A stretch of DNA of 35,786 nt from positions 1 through 35,786 of the forward strand of contig CAIUOU010000085.1 of NCBI GenBank assembly GCA_903900845.1, given 5' to 3'. The DNA is from an uncultured Opitutia bacterium. Lineage in GTDB: Bacteria; Verrucomicrobiota; Verrucomicrobiia; Opitutales; Opitutaceae. The position numbers and the translations under genes were made by a program. A model generated the notes under the pieces. The model searched no databases and was not told the origin of the DNA. It worked only from the letters and a program-made list of their open reading frames with translations. Shown here piece after piece: positions 15,489 through 24,197 of the stretch (positions are counted from its first letter, which is position 1; each line of letters begins with the position of its first letter).

Positions 15489-15971
15489 TTGGACCTCAAA
15501 CAAATCAAGCAGATCATCGACCTGATGAAGCGCTCGGAACTGACCGAGTTCTCCGTGGAGGAGGAGGGTTTCAAACTCAAGATTTGCCGGGCCGGCAACG
15601 GCCTACCGGTGGTTTCCACCGGCTATGGTTCGAATCCGCCGTTCCTTCCCGCTGAATCGACTGCGACGGCCCCTGCGGCGGCAACTGCGGCTCCCGCCGG
15701 CGCTAAATCAGATTCCCCAAAAGACGAAGAGGGAGTTACTTACATCAAGTCCCCGATGGTTGGCACCTTCTACCGTGCCGCCTCTCCCGAAAGTAAGCCT
15801 TTCGCCGACTCCGGCACCAAGGTCGTTGAGAACACGGTCGTGTGCATCATCGAGGCCATGAAGATCATGAACGAGATTCAGGCCGAGACAAAGGGCACCG
15901 TACTGGAGGTCCTGGTGGAAAACGGCCAACCGGTCGAGTACGGCCAACGGCTGTTTAAGGTTAAGGCCTGA
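15489..15971 (+). CDS. accB: Biotin carboxyl carrier protein of acetyl-CoA carboxylase
   Basis: AccB carries the biotin that shuttles carboxyl groups in the first committed step of fatty acid synthesis. The 160-residue product starts [20 protein letters not shown], a typical BCCP N-terminus, then an Ala/Pro-rich linker at about 55-76 and the biotinyl domain [20 protein letters not shown], with the biotinylated Lys125 in EAMKIMNEI. The usual second Met of the motif is Ile here (EAMKIMN), a common variant. I chose a TTG start at 15489 with AAGG six bases upstream; an upstream TTG at 15423 would add 22 residues without family similarity. accC follows after 104 bases. Confidence 0.93.
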   Translation: MDLKQIKQIIDLMKRSELTEFSVEEEGFKLKICRAGNGLPVVSTGYGSNPPFLPAESTATAPAAATAAPAGAKSDSPKDEEGVTYIKSPMVGTFYRAASPESKPFADSGTKVVENTVVCIIEAMKIMNEIQAETKGTVLEVLVENGQPVEYGQRLFKVKA

Positions 15972-15998
15972 CCGGGCCACCTGTCGGCACCTTTCCGC

Positions 15999-16041
15999 TC
16001 CGGCTCTAAACGCCGCCGGATCGCTTTCAAAATTCGATTTT
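15999..16041 (+). repeat. Stem-loop and AT palindrome between accB and accC
   Basis: TCCGGC at 15999-16004 pairs with GCCGGA at 16015-16020 around a ten-base loop, and AAAAT-TCG-ATTTT follows at 16029-16041. Together they could form an attenuator or partial terminator that sets the accB to accC ratio. The stems are short, so this is tentative. Confidence 0.3.
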
Positions 16042-16075
16042 TCAGCGTTTTGCAGAATCGCGTCGCCAACAAACA

Positions 16076-17440
16076 ATGATCCAAAAAGTCCTGATCGCCA
16101 ATCGCGGAGAAATCGCGCTTCGCATCGTCCGCGCCTGTCGGGAAATGGGGATCAAGACCCTTGCCGTCTACTCCGAGGCCGATGTGCAATCCTTGCACGT
16201 GCAGCTGGCGGATGAGGCGATCTGCATCGGGGGCAACAAAAGTTCCGAGAGCTACCTTCGCGCTGACCGAATCATCAGTGCGGCCGAGATCGCCGATGTG
16301 GACGCGATTCACCCCGGCTACGGCTTCCTATCCGAGAACGCTAAGTTCGCCGAACAGTGCGAATCCTGTAACATCAAGTTTATCGGGCCCAAATCAAAGT
16401 CCATCAAGATGATGGGCGACAAATCGGTCGCCAAAGACACGGTCCGGAAGGCCGGTGTGCCCACCGTCCCCGGCTCGGATGGCCCGGTCGACTCGGAGGC
16501 GGAGGCAGTGAAGATCGCTCGAAAGATCGGCTACCCTGTCATCATCAAGGCCGTAGCCGGCGGTGGCGGCCGAGGAATGCGTATCGCGCACAACGACGTC
16601 TCGTTCGCCAAGGAATTCCACGTCGCCCGCGGTGAAGCCGAGAAGGCGTTTTCCAACGGGGCCGTTTACATCGAAAAATACATCGAGAAGCCGCGCCACA
16701 TTGAGTTCCAGATCCTCGGCGACTCCCACGGCAAGATTCTACATCTCGGCGAACGCGACTGCTCGGTGCAGCGCCGCCACCAGAAGCTGATCGAGGAGTC
16801 CCCCTCCCCTTTTCTGACCGCCGATCTTCGCAAGAAGATGGGCAAGGCCGCCGTGAGAGCAGCCGAAGCCGCCCTGTACGAGAACGCCGGCACCATCGAG
16901 TTTCTCGTGGATGCGAAGGGGAACTTCTACTTCATAGAGATGAACACGCGCATCCAGGTGGAGCACCCCGTGACCGAGGAGGTCACCGGCATCGACCTCG
17001 TCAAGCAGCAGATCCGCGTGGCGAACGGCGAGAAGCTGGATTTCGACCAAGGGGATATCCGCTTCGACCGCCATGCGATCGAGTGCCGGATCAACGCCGA
17101 GGACCCCGCGAGGAATTTCGCTCCTTCCCCCGGTACCATCGGTCTCTATTACGCGCCCGGTGGTCACGGTGTGCGGGTGGATTCCCACGCTTACAGCGGG
17201 TATACGATCCCGCCTTACTACGACTCCATGATCGGCAAGCTCATCTGCGTGGGGCCTACCCGCAAGGTGGCCCTTGAGCGAGCCTACCGCGCCCTGAGCG
17301 AATACCTCGTCCGAGGAATCAAGACCACCATTCCCCTGCACCGCGCGATCATGGCCGACCCTGTCTTCATCGAGGGTAAGGCCACCACGGCGTACATGGA
17401 GGACTTCCTCGGCCGCACGGCGACGGACCTTTTCTCCTGA
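16076..17440 (+). CDS. accC: Biotin carboxylase subunit of acetyl-CoA carboxylase
   Basis: AccC uses ATP and bicarbonate to carboxylate the biotin on AccB. The 454-residue product is the normal length. It begins [20 protein letters not shown], then [17 protein letters not shown], the ATP-grasp glycine loop [12 protein letters not shown] near 161-172, [19 protein letters not shown], the metal-binding [20 protein letters not shown] near 283-302, and the C-terminal ECRINAEDP. All catalytic parts are present. It is downstream of accB and ends 21 bases before the convergent HupE-type gene. The carboxyltransferase genes accA and accD are not in this window. Confidence 0.97.
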   Translation: MIQKVLIANRGEIALRIVRACREMGIKTLAVYSEADVQSLHVQLADEAICIGGNKSSESYLRADRIISAAEIADVDAIHPGYGFLSENAKFAEQCESCNIKFIGPKSKSIKMMGDKSVAKDTVRKAGVPTVPGSDGPVDSEAEAVKIARKIGYPVIIKAVAGGGGRGMRIAHNDVSFAKEFHVARGEAEKAFSNGAVYIEKYIEKPRHIEFQILGDSHGKILHLGERDCSVQRRHQKLIEESPSPFLTADLRKKMGKAAVRAAEAALYENAGTIEFLVDAKGNFYFIEMNTRIQVEHPVTEEVTGIDLVKQQIRVANGEKLDFDQGDIRFDRHAIECRINAEDPARNFAPSPGTIGLYYAPGGHGVRVDSHAYSGYTIPPYYDSMIGKLICVGPTRKVALERAYRALSEYLVRGIKTTIPLHRAIMADPVFIEGKATTAYMEDFLGRTATDLFS

Positions 17441-17461
17441 CGCGCACCGTCGAGACGGAGA

Positions 17462-18556
17462 TCACAGGACCGTCCGCGCCAGCAGCCAATAGAGACCCAT
17501 TAGCGTCACCACGCCGGACAACGCGGGCACTCCGCGGGCGAGGAACATCTTGTTTTTCCTCAGGCGCCAGACCACCGGAAGCACGACCGCCGCGATGGCG
17601 ATCTGTCCGACTTCCACGCCAAGATTGAACGAAAAGAGCGGCAAAAGGATGCCGCCCGGCGCGGAACCAAGTCCGAGGTCGCGCAGGATACCGGCGAACC
17701 CGAACCCGTGCACCAGACCGAAGGCGAAGGTCAGCACCAGGCGGCCGGGAGGCTCCGCGCCGCGCCGGACAAGATTCTCCACCCCCACAAAGACGATTGA
17801 AGCGGCGATGAGCGGCTCAACCAGGCGGCCCGGCACATTCACCACATCGAGGGTCGCCAGGGCCAGCGTGAGCGAATGGGCCAGCGTGAAACAGGTGATA
17901 ATCGCGACGGTTGAACGGAAACTCGTGCACACGACGAGCAAGGCGAAGAGGAACAGCAGGTGGTCGAAGCCGGTCCAGATATGCTCCACGCCGAGACGAA
18001 TAAACTCGAGGGCGCTGGGCAGTTCCTCCGGTTCGGGAGCCGCAGCCGCCCTGGCCGGAGCAGCGGTGCCGACCGAAACAGTGTAATCCCGACTGCTGAC
18101 CAATTTTTTCGCCACGGTTGACCCGACCGAGTCGGAGATCACGACGAACTGCCGGTGTCCCTCCGGAAGATCAGGCACGCGCGCTGCCCGCAACGTGAGG
18201 TCTCCCCGCGGTCCCGGCACCGGCAGGATGTGCCGGAAACTCACATTATCACCCGGCAGCAGCTCCACGCTGACCTCGCGTGGCGGCACCTTGGCGCCGG
18301 ACCAGGCGACATCCCAAAGACCGGGGGCTAACGCGAGCAGGAGCGGGCGCGCCGCCTCGAACTCCGCCTGGCCCCACACGTCGGCGCGGGGAAACGAGGC
18401 CGGCAACAGCGTTTGAATGTCCGCGGGAGCGAAACCCGTGGTGAGCACCAACGCGCCGAGGGACAATTCACCCTGGGCCGTGCTGATGCCGGGATCATGG
18501 CCGCGCAGCGCAAGGGGCAAAACAAGGGTGGCGAGTAACGCACGTGACAATCGCAT
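17462..18556 (-). CDS. HupE/UreJ-type membrane protein with extracytoplasmic N-terminal domain
   Basis: The protein has 364 residues. A signal-like segment (MRLSRALLATLVLPLAL) is followed by an extracytoplasmic domain to about residue 180, rich in beta strands and ending in an Ala/Pro linker. The C-terminal half is a multi-helix membrane domain opening with LGVEHIWTGFDHLLFLFALL, which holds the conserved His192 and His199; further His residues are in FTLAHSLTLALA (227) and FGLVHGFGFAGIL (283). This matches the HupE/UreJ_2 family, related to nickel or cobalt permeases, but the long form has no established substrate. No hydrogenase or urease gene is nearby. It is convergent with accC and divergent from aat (100 bases between starts). 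Confidence 0.8.
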   Translation of the reverse strand: MRLSRALLATLVLPLALRGHDPGISTAQGELSLGALVLTTGFAPADIQTLLPASFPRADVWGQAEFEAARPLLLALAPGLWDVAWSGAKVPPREVSVELLPGDNVSFRHILPVPGPRGDLTLRAARVPDLPEGHRQFVVISDSVGSTVAKKLVSSRDYTVSVGTAAPARAAAAPEPEELPSALEFIRLGVEHIWTGFDHLLFLFALLVVCTSFRSTVAIITCFTLAHSLTLALATLDVVNVPGRLVEPLIAASIVFVGVENLVRRGAEPPGRLVLTFAFGLVHGFGFAGILRDLGLGSAPGGILLPLFSFNLGVEVGQIAIAAVVLPVVWRLRKNKMFLARGVPALSGVVTLMGLYWLLARTVL

Positions 18557-18656
18557 GAAACCCTACGAACCGCGGTCGCGCGGCGAGGCAAGGCGGAAGC
18601 TGATTTTCCGGGGGAGCGGCCTCGACCCCCGCGCTCGGTATCCCACCATCACCCGG

Positions 18657-19334
18657 ATGCCGCCGACGCCGACACCTTGGGCCGCGCCCGACCCCCGGGA
18701 CGATTTGGGGCTGGTGGCGTTGGACTTCGAGCTGAGCCCGGAACGCGTCATCTCCGCCTACTCCCATGGGATTTTCCCCTGGCCTGATGGCGACCCACGG
18801 CACGCGGTGCCGTGGGTTTGCCCGCGACGGCGCGCGATCCTCGAGTTCGACCGCATGCGCGTCCCGCGCAGCCTTGCGAAGGCAAGACGGCGGAGTCTGC
18901 TGCGCTTCACGGTCGACCGGGCCTTCGCGGCGGTGATCCGCGCTTGCGCCGCCTCTCCGAGGCCCGGTCAGGCCGGAACCTGGATCACTCCCCCGATGAT
19001 CACGGCCTACACGGAAGTCCATCGCCGCGGGCTTGCGCACAGCATCGAGGCGTGGAACGGCGAAATGCTCGTCGCCGGGCTATACGGGGTCGATGCCGGC
19101 GGGGTTTTCGCCGGTGAAAGCATGTTTCACCATGTGGACAACGGCTCGAAGCTTTGTCTGCTGCATCTCACGGATCATCTCCGCGGCCGAGGGTCGGCCT
19201 GGATGGATATCCAGCAACTCACCCCGCACCTCGAGGCGCTCGGCGCGCGGGAGATTCCACGCACGGAATTCCTCCGCCGCCTGCGCGATGAACAGGCGGC
19301 GGGACGGACTTTGTTTGCTCGCGGGGAGGCCTGA
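18657..19334 (+). CDS. aat: Leucyl/phenylalanyl-tRNA-protein transferase
   Basis: Aat attaches Leu or Phe from tRNA to proteins that begin with Arg or Lys, marking them for ClpAP through the N-end rule. The 225-residue product has the family blocks LVALDFELSPERVISAYSHG, IFPWPDGDPRHAVPWVCPRR, GTWITPPMITAYTEVHRRGL, AHSIEAWNGEMLVAGLYGV, GGVFAGESMFHHVDNGSKL and WMDIQQLTPHLEALGAREIP. ATG 18657 gives the usual length; an in-frame ATG at 18555 would add 34 unrelated residues and overlap the start of the HupE-type gene. The partner protease clpA/clpS is not in view. Confidence 0.95.
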   Translation: MPPTPTPWAAPDPRDDLGLVALDFELSPERVISAYSHGIFPWPDGDPRHAVPWVCPRRRAILEFDRMRVPRSLAKARRRSLLRFTVDRAFAAVIRACAASPRPGQAGTWITPPMITAYTEVHRRGLAHSIEAWNGEMLVAGLYGVDAGGVFAGESMFHHVDNGSKLCLLHLTDHLRGRGSAWMDIQQLTPHLEALGAREIPRTEFLRRLRDEQAAGRTLFARGEA

Positions 19335-19393
19335 GGTCGACCCGGGCGGTTTTGGCGTGAGTCCCGCGGCGTTCTGCGGCACGAACGCCTCTC

Positions 19394-19735
19394 ATGGCGA
19401 AGACGATTTTCCAACGCATCATCGACCGCGAGATCCCGGCCCGCATCGAGCACGAGGACGACCAATGCATCGTCCTGCACGACATCCAGCCGCAGGCGCC
19501 GGTGCACCTGCTGGTGATCCCGAAGCGCCTGATCGCGCGCGTGGGCGCAGCGGAGTCCGGTGATCAGGCGCTCCTCGGACAACTGCTGCTGACCGCGGGC
19601 GCAATGGCTCGGAAATTGAATCTAGGCTCGGGATTCCGACTTGTGATCAACCATGGCCCGGATGGTGGCGAGTCAGTGCCGCACCTTCACGTCCACCTCC
19701 TCGCCGGGCGCCCATTGGGGTGGCCGCCGGGCTGA
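19394..19735 (+). CDS. HIT-family nucleotide hydrolase/transferase
   Basis: The 113-residue protein is a compact HIT domain of the HINT/PKCI-1 type: KTIFQRIIDREIPARIEHED, VHLLVIPKRLI at about 37-47, FRLVINHGPDGGESVPHLHVHLL with the histidine triad H97-x-H99-x-H101. Such proteins usually hydrolyse purine nucleoside phosphoramidates in the cytoplasm. It lies 59 bases after aat on the same strand and is convergent with the S9 peptidase. Substrate in this organism is not known. Confidence 0.94.
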   Translation: MAKTIFQRIIDREIPARIEHEDDQCIVLHDIQPQAPVHLLVIPKRLIARVGAAESGDQALLGQLLLTAGAMARKLNLGSGFRLVINHGPDGGESVPHLHVHLLAGRPLGWPPG

Positions 19736-19755
19736 GCACCCGCGGCCGGCGCGCC

Positions 19756-21849
19756 TCATTTCAGCCAGCGCGCCAGCCAGCCGTGAACCTCGCCGAACCA
19801 GAAACGGCTGTTTTCGCCTTTCAGAATCCAGTGGTTCTCATCAGGGAACGAAACCAGACGCGACGGAACCTGCAGACGCTGAAGATAGGTCCAGTACTCG
19901 TAGACGTTATTGGAGGGCACCCGGTAATCGAGATCCCCCACCGTCAGCAGGACGGGCGTGCGCCAGCCGGTGCCCTTGGCGTGATTGCCGGCCAGACGGA
20001 CCGGACTTTGCTCCCGCCAAACGGGTCCCTGCTCCCAGACCGGCCCGCCATTGGTTAATTCGCGCGCGTACACCGCGTCACTGGTCGCCCATTGCGTCTC
20101 CAAGTTGATGAGGCCGGCATGGCTGATGAGGCACCGGAATCGCGTGGTCGTCGCCTGTAGCCAGTTCGAGAGGTGACCACCGTAGCTCGCCCCTCCCGCG
20201 GCGAGCCTTGAACCGTCAATGAACAGGTACTTCGCCAAGGCTTCGTCCACGCCCTGCAGGATCTCGTCCGCCGGACCACGCAGCGGATCCAGCTGGATCG
20301 CCTGGCCGAACTCCTCGCTGTAACCGCTTGAGCCTTTGTAATTCGTGAGCAGCAGCACGTAGCCCGGCGAGGCCAGCAAGTGATAGTTCCAACGGATGCC
20401 CCATGCGTCCTTGAATTGCGGCGCCGGACCGCCGTGGATCACGACGAATAGGGGGTACTTCTTGTCCGGCGAGAATCCCGGCGGCCGAACCACCAGATTG
20501 TGGATCGTACGGCCCTCCCGGCTGCGGAAGGTGAAGTGTTCCGGCACAGGCAGGTCAAGCGGGGCCAGGCGCTCGGCGTTGAAACGGGTCAGCGGCGTGA
20601 CCGTGCCCGCTACGGGATCAATCCGCACGATTTCCGGAGGCTGTCCCGCGTGATCATGCGCTGCGACGAGAAACACCCCTGCCCTACCGAGACCGCTGAA
20701 GACGCCCCGAGCCGGAAGTCCCGTCACACGGGCCGCGCCGCCCGCGGCGGGCATGGAGTACAACCGCACTTGATGCCCGTCCTCGGCGGTGAGGAACAGT
20801 TGGTCACCCGACTGCACCGCGCGGGTTACGGAAAGATCGAGCTCCCGCGTCACGACAGTGCGCCGCTCCGCGTCAAACGGCCAAGGGAAGACCGCCACGC
20901 GCGCATGGTGGTAGGTCTTGCCGTCGCCTCCCGGCGAAAACATCACACGCAGTCCGCGCCCGTCGGCCGTGAACTCGGGATCGTCATAGGAGTCCTTGTC
21001 CTGGGTAAGAGCACGAGGCTCTCCACCCGCCAGCGGCACCGCGAAGAGCTGGGTGGGCACGCTCGCGTAGGCGCCCCGGTTCCGGGCGGTGGTCGCGACA
21101 AAAACCACCGCGGATCCGTCCGGCGTCCAAGCCGCGGGCAGATCCTCGCCCGATTCACCCTGGCGCCCTCCAAATCCCGGTTCCGCGGCGAGCCGCGTGC
21201 CCGCCAGGAGGTCGCGCGCCTTGGCACGCGGCTTCGCCTCCTGCACCAACAGGTGGCCTCTCCGTTCGTCCAGCCAGCGGTCCCAATACTTGATCGGGAA
21301 GGAGTCATAGACGCGGGCGGTGTGCTTACGCTCCTTGAACGCCTGGGCAGCCTTGCGGTTGGCCTCCTCATCCACGGCTCCGGGGTAGACTTCGCTCACA
21401 AAGAGGAGCTTCGTTCCATCCGGACTCCAACGCGGCTGACGGACGCCGGTCACGACATCCGTGATACGCTGCGCCTCCCCGCCGGCGGCGAGATCAATGA
21501 CGTAGATCTGCGGAGCTTCATCACCCTCGCGCTTCGCGGAAAAAGCGATCCGCGTGGAGTCAGGACTCCACGCCACTCCGTTTTCGGTCGTCTTGTCGTG
21601 GGTGATCTGGCGCGGGGCCGCCGACCCGTCGACTGGCACCAACCACAGGTCGGAGCTCTGCGCCTTGGCGTCGTAGGCGGGCATCGTCACCGCGAAAACC
21701 ACCCGCTTGCCATCAGGGCTCGCCACCGGTGTGCCCACGCGACGCATCAGCCAGACATCCTCGTGCCCCACCGCCCGGCGGCCGGTGTCGGCGGCGGCGA
21801 GGACCGGGGACAGAAGCAGGCAAAGTGCGGTCAGAACGGGGATTTTCAT
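19756..21849 (-). CDS. Exported S9-family (prolyl oligopeptidase type) serine peptidase
   Basis: The 697-residue protein starts with a signal peptide (MKIPVLTALCLLLSPVLAAA). Residues about 40-400 are a WD40/TolB-like beta-propeller with repeats such as PRWSPDGTKLLFVSEVYPG and AAWTPDGSAVVFVATTARN. The C-terminal alpha/beta-hydrolase has IHGGPAPQFKDAWG, the nucleophile GGASYGG (Ser555), the acid in VGDLDYRVPSNN (Asp641) and DENHWILK (His673). It resembles dipeptidyl/acylaminoacyl-peptidases and should act on peptides outside the cytoplasm. I preferred ATG 21849 because an upstream TTG (21885) would put basic residues before the signal. It lies 63 bases after dprA on the same strand. Confidence 0.93.
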   Translation of the reverse strand: MKIPVLTALCLLLSPVLAAADTGRRAVGHEDVWLMRRVGTPVASPDGKRVVFAVTMPAYDAKAQSSDLWLVPVDGSAAPRQITHDKTTENGVAWSPDSTRIAFSAKREGDEAPQIYVIDLAAGGEAQRITDVVTGVRQPRWSPDGTKLLFVSEVYPGAVDEEANRKAAQAFKERKHTARVYDSFPIKYWDRWLDERRGHLLVQEAKPRAKARDLLAGTRLAAEPGFGGRQGESGEDLPAAWTPDGSAVVFVATTARNRGAYASVPTQLFAVPLAGGEPRALTQDKDSYDDPEFTADGRGLRVMFSPGGDGKTYHHARVAVFPWPFDAERRTVVTRELDLSVTRAVQSGDQLFLTAEDGHQVRLYSMPAAGGAARVTGLPARGVFSGLGRAGVFLVAAHDHAGQPPEIVRIDPVAGTVTPLTRFNAERLAPLDLPVPEHFTFRSREGRTIHNLVVRPPGFSPDKKYPLFVVIHGGPAPQFKDAWGIRWNYHLLASPGYVLLLTNYKGSSGYSEEFGQAIQLDPLRGPADEILQGVDEALAKYLFIDGSRLAAGGASYGGHLSNWLQATTTRFRCLISHAGLINLETQWATSDAVYARELTNGGPVWEQGPVWREQSPVRLAGNHAKGTGWRTPVLLTVGDLDYRVPSNNVYEYWTYLQRLQVPSRLVSFPDENHWILKGENSRFWFGEVHGWLARWLK

Positions 21850-21912
21850 GCGGCGAACAAGTCGCCGGGCCTTGCTGCGGAGCAACTAAAATTCCCCACC
21901 GCTCTCCCCCCT

Positions 21913-23046
21913 TCAGCCCAGGGCCGCCTCATACCGCCCATCCGTCCGCTTCACCACCAGGCGCCGAATCTCGAGCATCATGAGCGCGGCCGAAACCTCG
22001 GCGGGCCCGAGGCCGGATTGGGCGCCCACCGCGTCGGGCGCGAGGATCGCCCCTCCACCAAGGCAGGCTAGCACGCGCTCCTCGTCCGGCTTCAGATTGG
22101 ACGGCCGGCCGGCGGCAACCTCGGCGGGCTTGGCGGAGACCGGCGCGGGCCGGAACCCGTCGAGATAGCTCAGCTCGTTGAGCAGATCATCTACCCCCGT
22201 CATCAGCGTGGCTCCGTCACGGATCAGCTGATGACAGCCAGCGCTCGTTGGCTGGTCGATGCGACCCGGTACAGCGAAAAGCATCCGGCCCTGCTCGCCG
22301 GCAAATCGCGCGGTGATCATCGCGCCGCCGTCGACGTCGCTCTCGATCACGATCGTCGCCTGGCACATCCCCGAGACGATCCGATTGCGCATGGCGAAGG
22401 ACTGCCGGTCGGCCCGCCGGCCGAACGGGAATTCCGAGAGCACGGCGCCGCCTTCCGTGATGCGCCGGAGGAGGCCGAGGTTTTCCGGCGGATAGATGAT
22501 GTCCGCGCCGCAGCCGAGCACGGCCGCGGTGCGCCCGCCTGCCTCCAACGCGCCTTCGTGGGCCGCGGTGTCGATCCCTCGCGCCAGCCCGCTGACCACA
22601 CAAAACCCCAGCCGCGCCAACTCCCCCGCGAAACGACGCGCGGTGGCCTGTCCGTAGAGTGTCGTGCGCCGCGAGCCCACGATGGCGATCCCCGGGGCTG
22701 CAAAGTCATGCGTCCCGAGGCGATAAAGCCCGATCGGCGGGTCGTGGATCTCCCGCAGAAGTTTCGGATAAACAGGGTCTTTTCCCACGATGAAATCGGC
22801 CCCGGTCGCTGCAAGCCGCTGCTCCTCCCGCGCGAGGTCGAAGTGCGCGCGCCATTCCGCGAGCGTCGACGCGATCACCGGACCCACCCCGCGCACCGAC
22901 TCCAGCCGTCGACGCTCCGTCGCCAGCACCGTCCGGGGATCGCCGCCCAGCGCCGTCAGCAGACGGTTGAGCGTGACCGGACCGATGTTGGGCAGGGCGT
23001 TGAGGATCAGGAACGCCTGACGCTCGGTGAGGGCAGCGGAAGACAT
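21913..23046 (-). CDS. dprA: DNA-processing protein DprA
   Basis: DprA protects incoming single-stranded DNA and loads RecA during natural transformation. The 377-residue protein has an N-terminal helical region (about 1-70, with a helix-hairpin-helix-like LNALPNIGPVTLNRLL and VRGVGPVIASTLAEW), the Rossmann core with AIVGSRRTTLYGQATARRFA, VVSGLARGIDTAAHEGAL, GCGADIIYPPEN, RNRIVSGMCQATIVIE and GRMLFAVPGR, and a C-terminal winged-helix domain (about 318-377, NLKPDEERVLACLG). ATG 23046 was chosen because it starts the conserved helical part. No other competence gene is nearby. Confidence 0.96.
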   Translation of the reverse strand: MSSAALTERQAFLILNALPNIGPVTLNRLLTALGGDPRTVLATERRRLESVRGVGPVIASTLAEWRAHFDLAREEQRLAATGADFIVGKDPVYPKLLREIHDPPIGLYRLGTHDFAAPGIAIVGSRRTTLYGQATARRFAGELARLGFCVVSGLARGIDTAAHEGALEAGGRTAAVLGCGADIIYPPENLGLLRRITEGGAVLSEFPFGRRADRQSFAMRNRIVSGMCQATIVIESDVDGGAMITARFAGEQGRMLFAVPGRIDQPTSAGCHQLIRDGATLMTGVDDLLNELSYLDGFRPAPVSAKPAEVAAGRPSNLKPDEERVLACLGGGAILAPDAVGAQSGLGPAEVSAALMMLEIRRLVVKRTDGRYEAALG

Positions 23047-23303
23047 GGACGAAGAACCCGTTTCTGAGGCGCCGCGCCACCGAGCCAACCCGGCGCAAAC
23101 CCGGATTTCGGGTACAGACCTCGGCGCTCCGGCGAAACCGCCGCCTTCTTCCAGCCGCGCGGACCGTCCTCAACCGAAGAGGAAAAGGGGGCCGAAAAGC
23201 TTGATGGTTCGCTCGGCGTGATCGCCGGCGAGGTCGCGACCCTGATCGCCAAGGTTGGCGATGAGTTCGCGTACCTAAGCCGCAAGCCGGCTTCCGGGAA
23301 GCC
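23047..23303. other. Intergenic stretch upstream of dprA
   Basis: This 257-base gap between the cytochrome/LRR stop and dprA holds no convincing gene. It contains a short stem (ACCCG at 23099, CGGGT at 23109) and the hairpin just after the cytochrome gene. A dprA promoter must lie here but I cannot place it. Confidence 0.4.
23289..23303 (-). terminator. Stem-loop directly after the cytochrome c/LRR stop
   Basis: GGCTTC, CGG, GAAGCC: a six-base stem with a three-base loop immediately downstream of the stop codon on the minus strand. No T-run follows, so if it terminates transcription it is not a classical intrinsic terminator. It could instead protect the 3' end of the operon transcript. Confidence 0.35.
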
Positions 23304-24197
23304 TCATCCGCCCCCGGAGGCGCCGGGAGAAACCTTGGTGCCGTGCACCCAGAGCCGCCGCAGCGCTGGTAAAGCGCGCAACGGAGCCACGCCGGCGTCG
23401 TCCACCGAGGTATCGGTCAGATTCACCACCTCGAGGGACTTGCTTCCGGCGAGCGCGGCGAGGCCGGCGGCAGTGACGGAGGTCCGGGTGAGATCCATCG
23501 AGCGAAGATTTTCCCATCCGGCGAGCGCCGCCACCCCGACGTCGGTGATCGGGGTGCGAGCTAGCTCAGCCTCGACAATCAGGGACGCGATGGGCGCGAG
23601 GCCGGCGAGAACCGCGTCGTCACAGCGGCCCGGCGAACTGGCGGTGCGGAGCACAAGGCCGTCGGTCGGCACCTGCGACCGCGGCACGAGGCGGACGTGG
23701 AAGCGCTCCTCGAGCGCGGCGATCTCCGCGGCGCGCGAGCGCCAGTCGGGAGCCCAGGCCGGCTCGGCGGCCTTGAATCGCCGGAGCGGAGGAGCGCCCG
23801 GAAAGTCCGACACGACCTTCGAAGAGGAGGCTCCGCCGGCGATCCACAGCTCGATGTTGCGGATCTCATCCCGCGAGAGGAGCGGCTTGCCGTCAGTCGG
23901 CATCACTTCCTCGTCGGAGGCGGGAAGCGTGATACGACGGAAGAGTTCGCTGCCCCGCGGGTCGCCGGGTTTCACCATCACGCCCGACTCGGCGCCGCGC
24001 ATGACGGCGTCAAACGAATCGAGCCGCAGCTTCGCCTTCTGCTTCTCCGGGCCGTGGCAGGACACGCAGTGGCGGTCGAGGATCGGCGCGATACGCGCCT
24101 GGAAGAAAGTGGTCTCGGCACGGACCAGCCCGGCCGCCGCCAGGGAAACGGCGACCGCGACAGCGCGGGAGGGGAAAGGTGGGCGGAGGCGCGTCAC
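23304..24197 (-). CDS. Planctomycete-type cytochrome c with C-terminal leucine-rich repeats
   Basis: The 297-residue protein has a signal peptide ([18 protein letters not shown]) and a cytochrome domain of the PSCyt1 type: [20 protein letters not shown] with CVSCH at 44-48, [28 protein letters not shown] and the distal [13 protein letters not shown] with Met99. Residues about 195-290 form about four leucine-rich repeats of 23-24 residues ([60 protein letters not shown]). The start GTG 24197 overlaps the stop of the DUF1501 gene (GTGA), so it is probably translated by re-initiation. Haem binding and periplasmic location are inferred; the LRRs suggest protein binding. Confidence 0.85.
   Translation of the reverse strand: MTRLRPPFPSRAVAVAVSLAAAGLVRAETTFFQARIAPILDRHCVSCHGPEKQKAKLRLDSFDAVMRGAESGVMVKPGDPRGSELFRRITLPASDEEVMPTDGKPLLSRDEIRNIELWIAGGASSSKVVSDFPGAPPLRRFKAAEPAWAPDWRSRAAEIAALEERFHVRLVPRSQVPTDGLVLRTASSPGRCDDAVLAGLAPIASLIVEAELARTPITDVGVAALAGWENLRSMDLTRTSVTAAGLAALAGSKSLEVVNLTDTSVDDAGVAPLRALPALRRLWVHGTKVSPGASGGG

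Noticed and set aside
17441-17461. A terminator between accC and the HupE-type gene.
   Set aside because: The 21-base gap contains no stem-loop or T-run.
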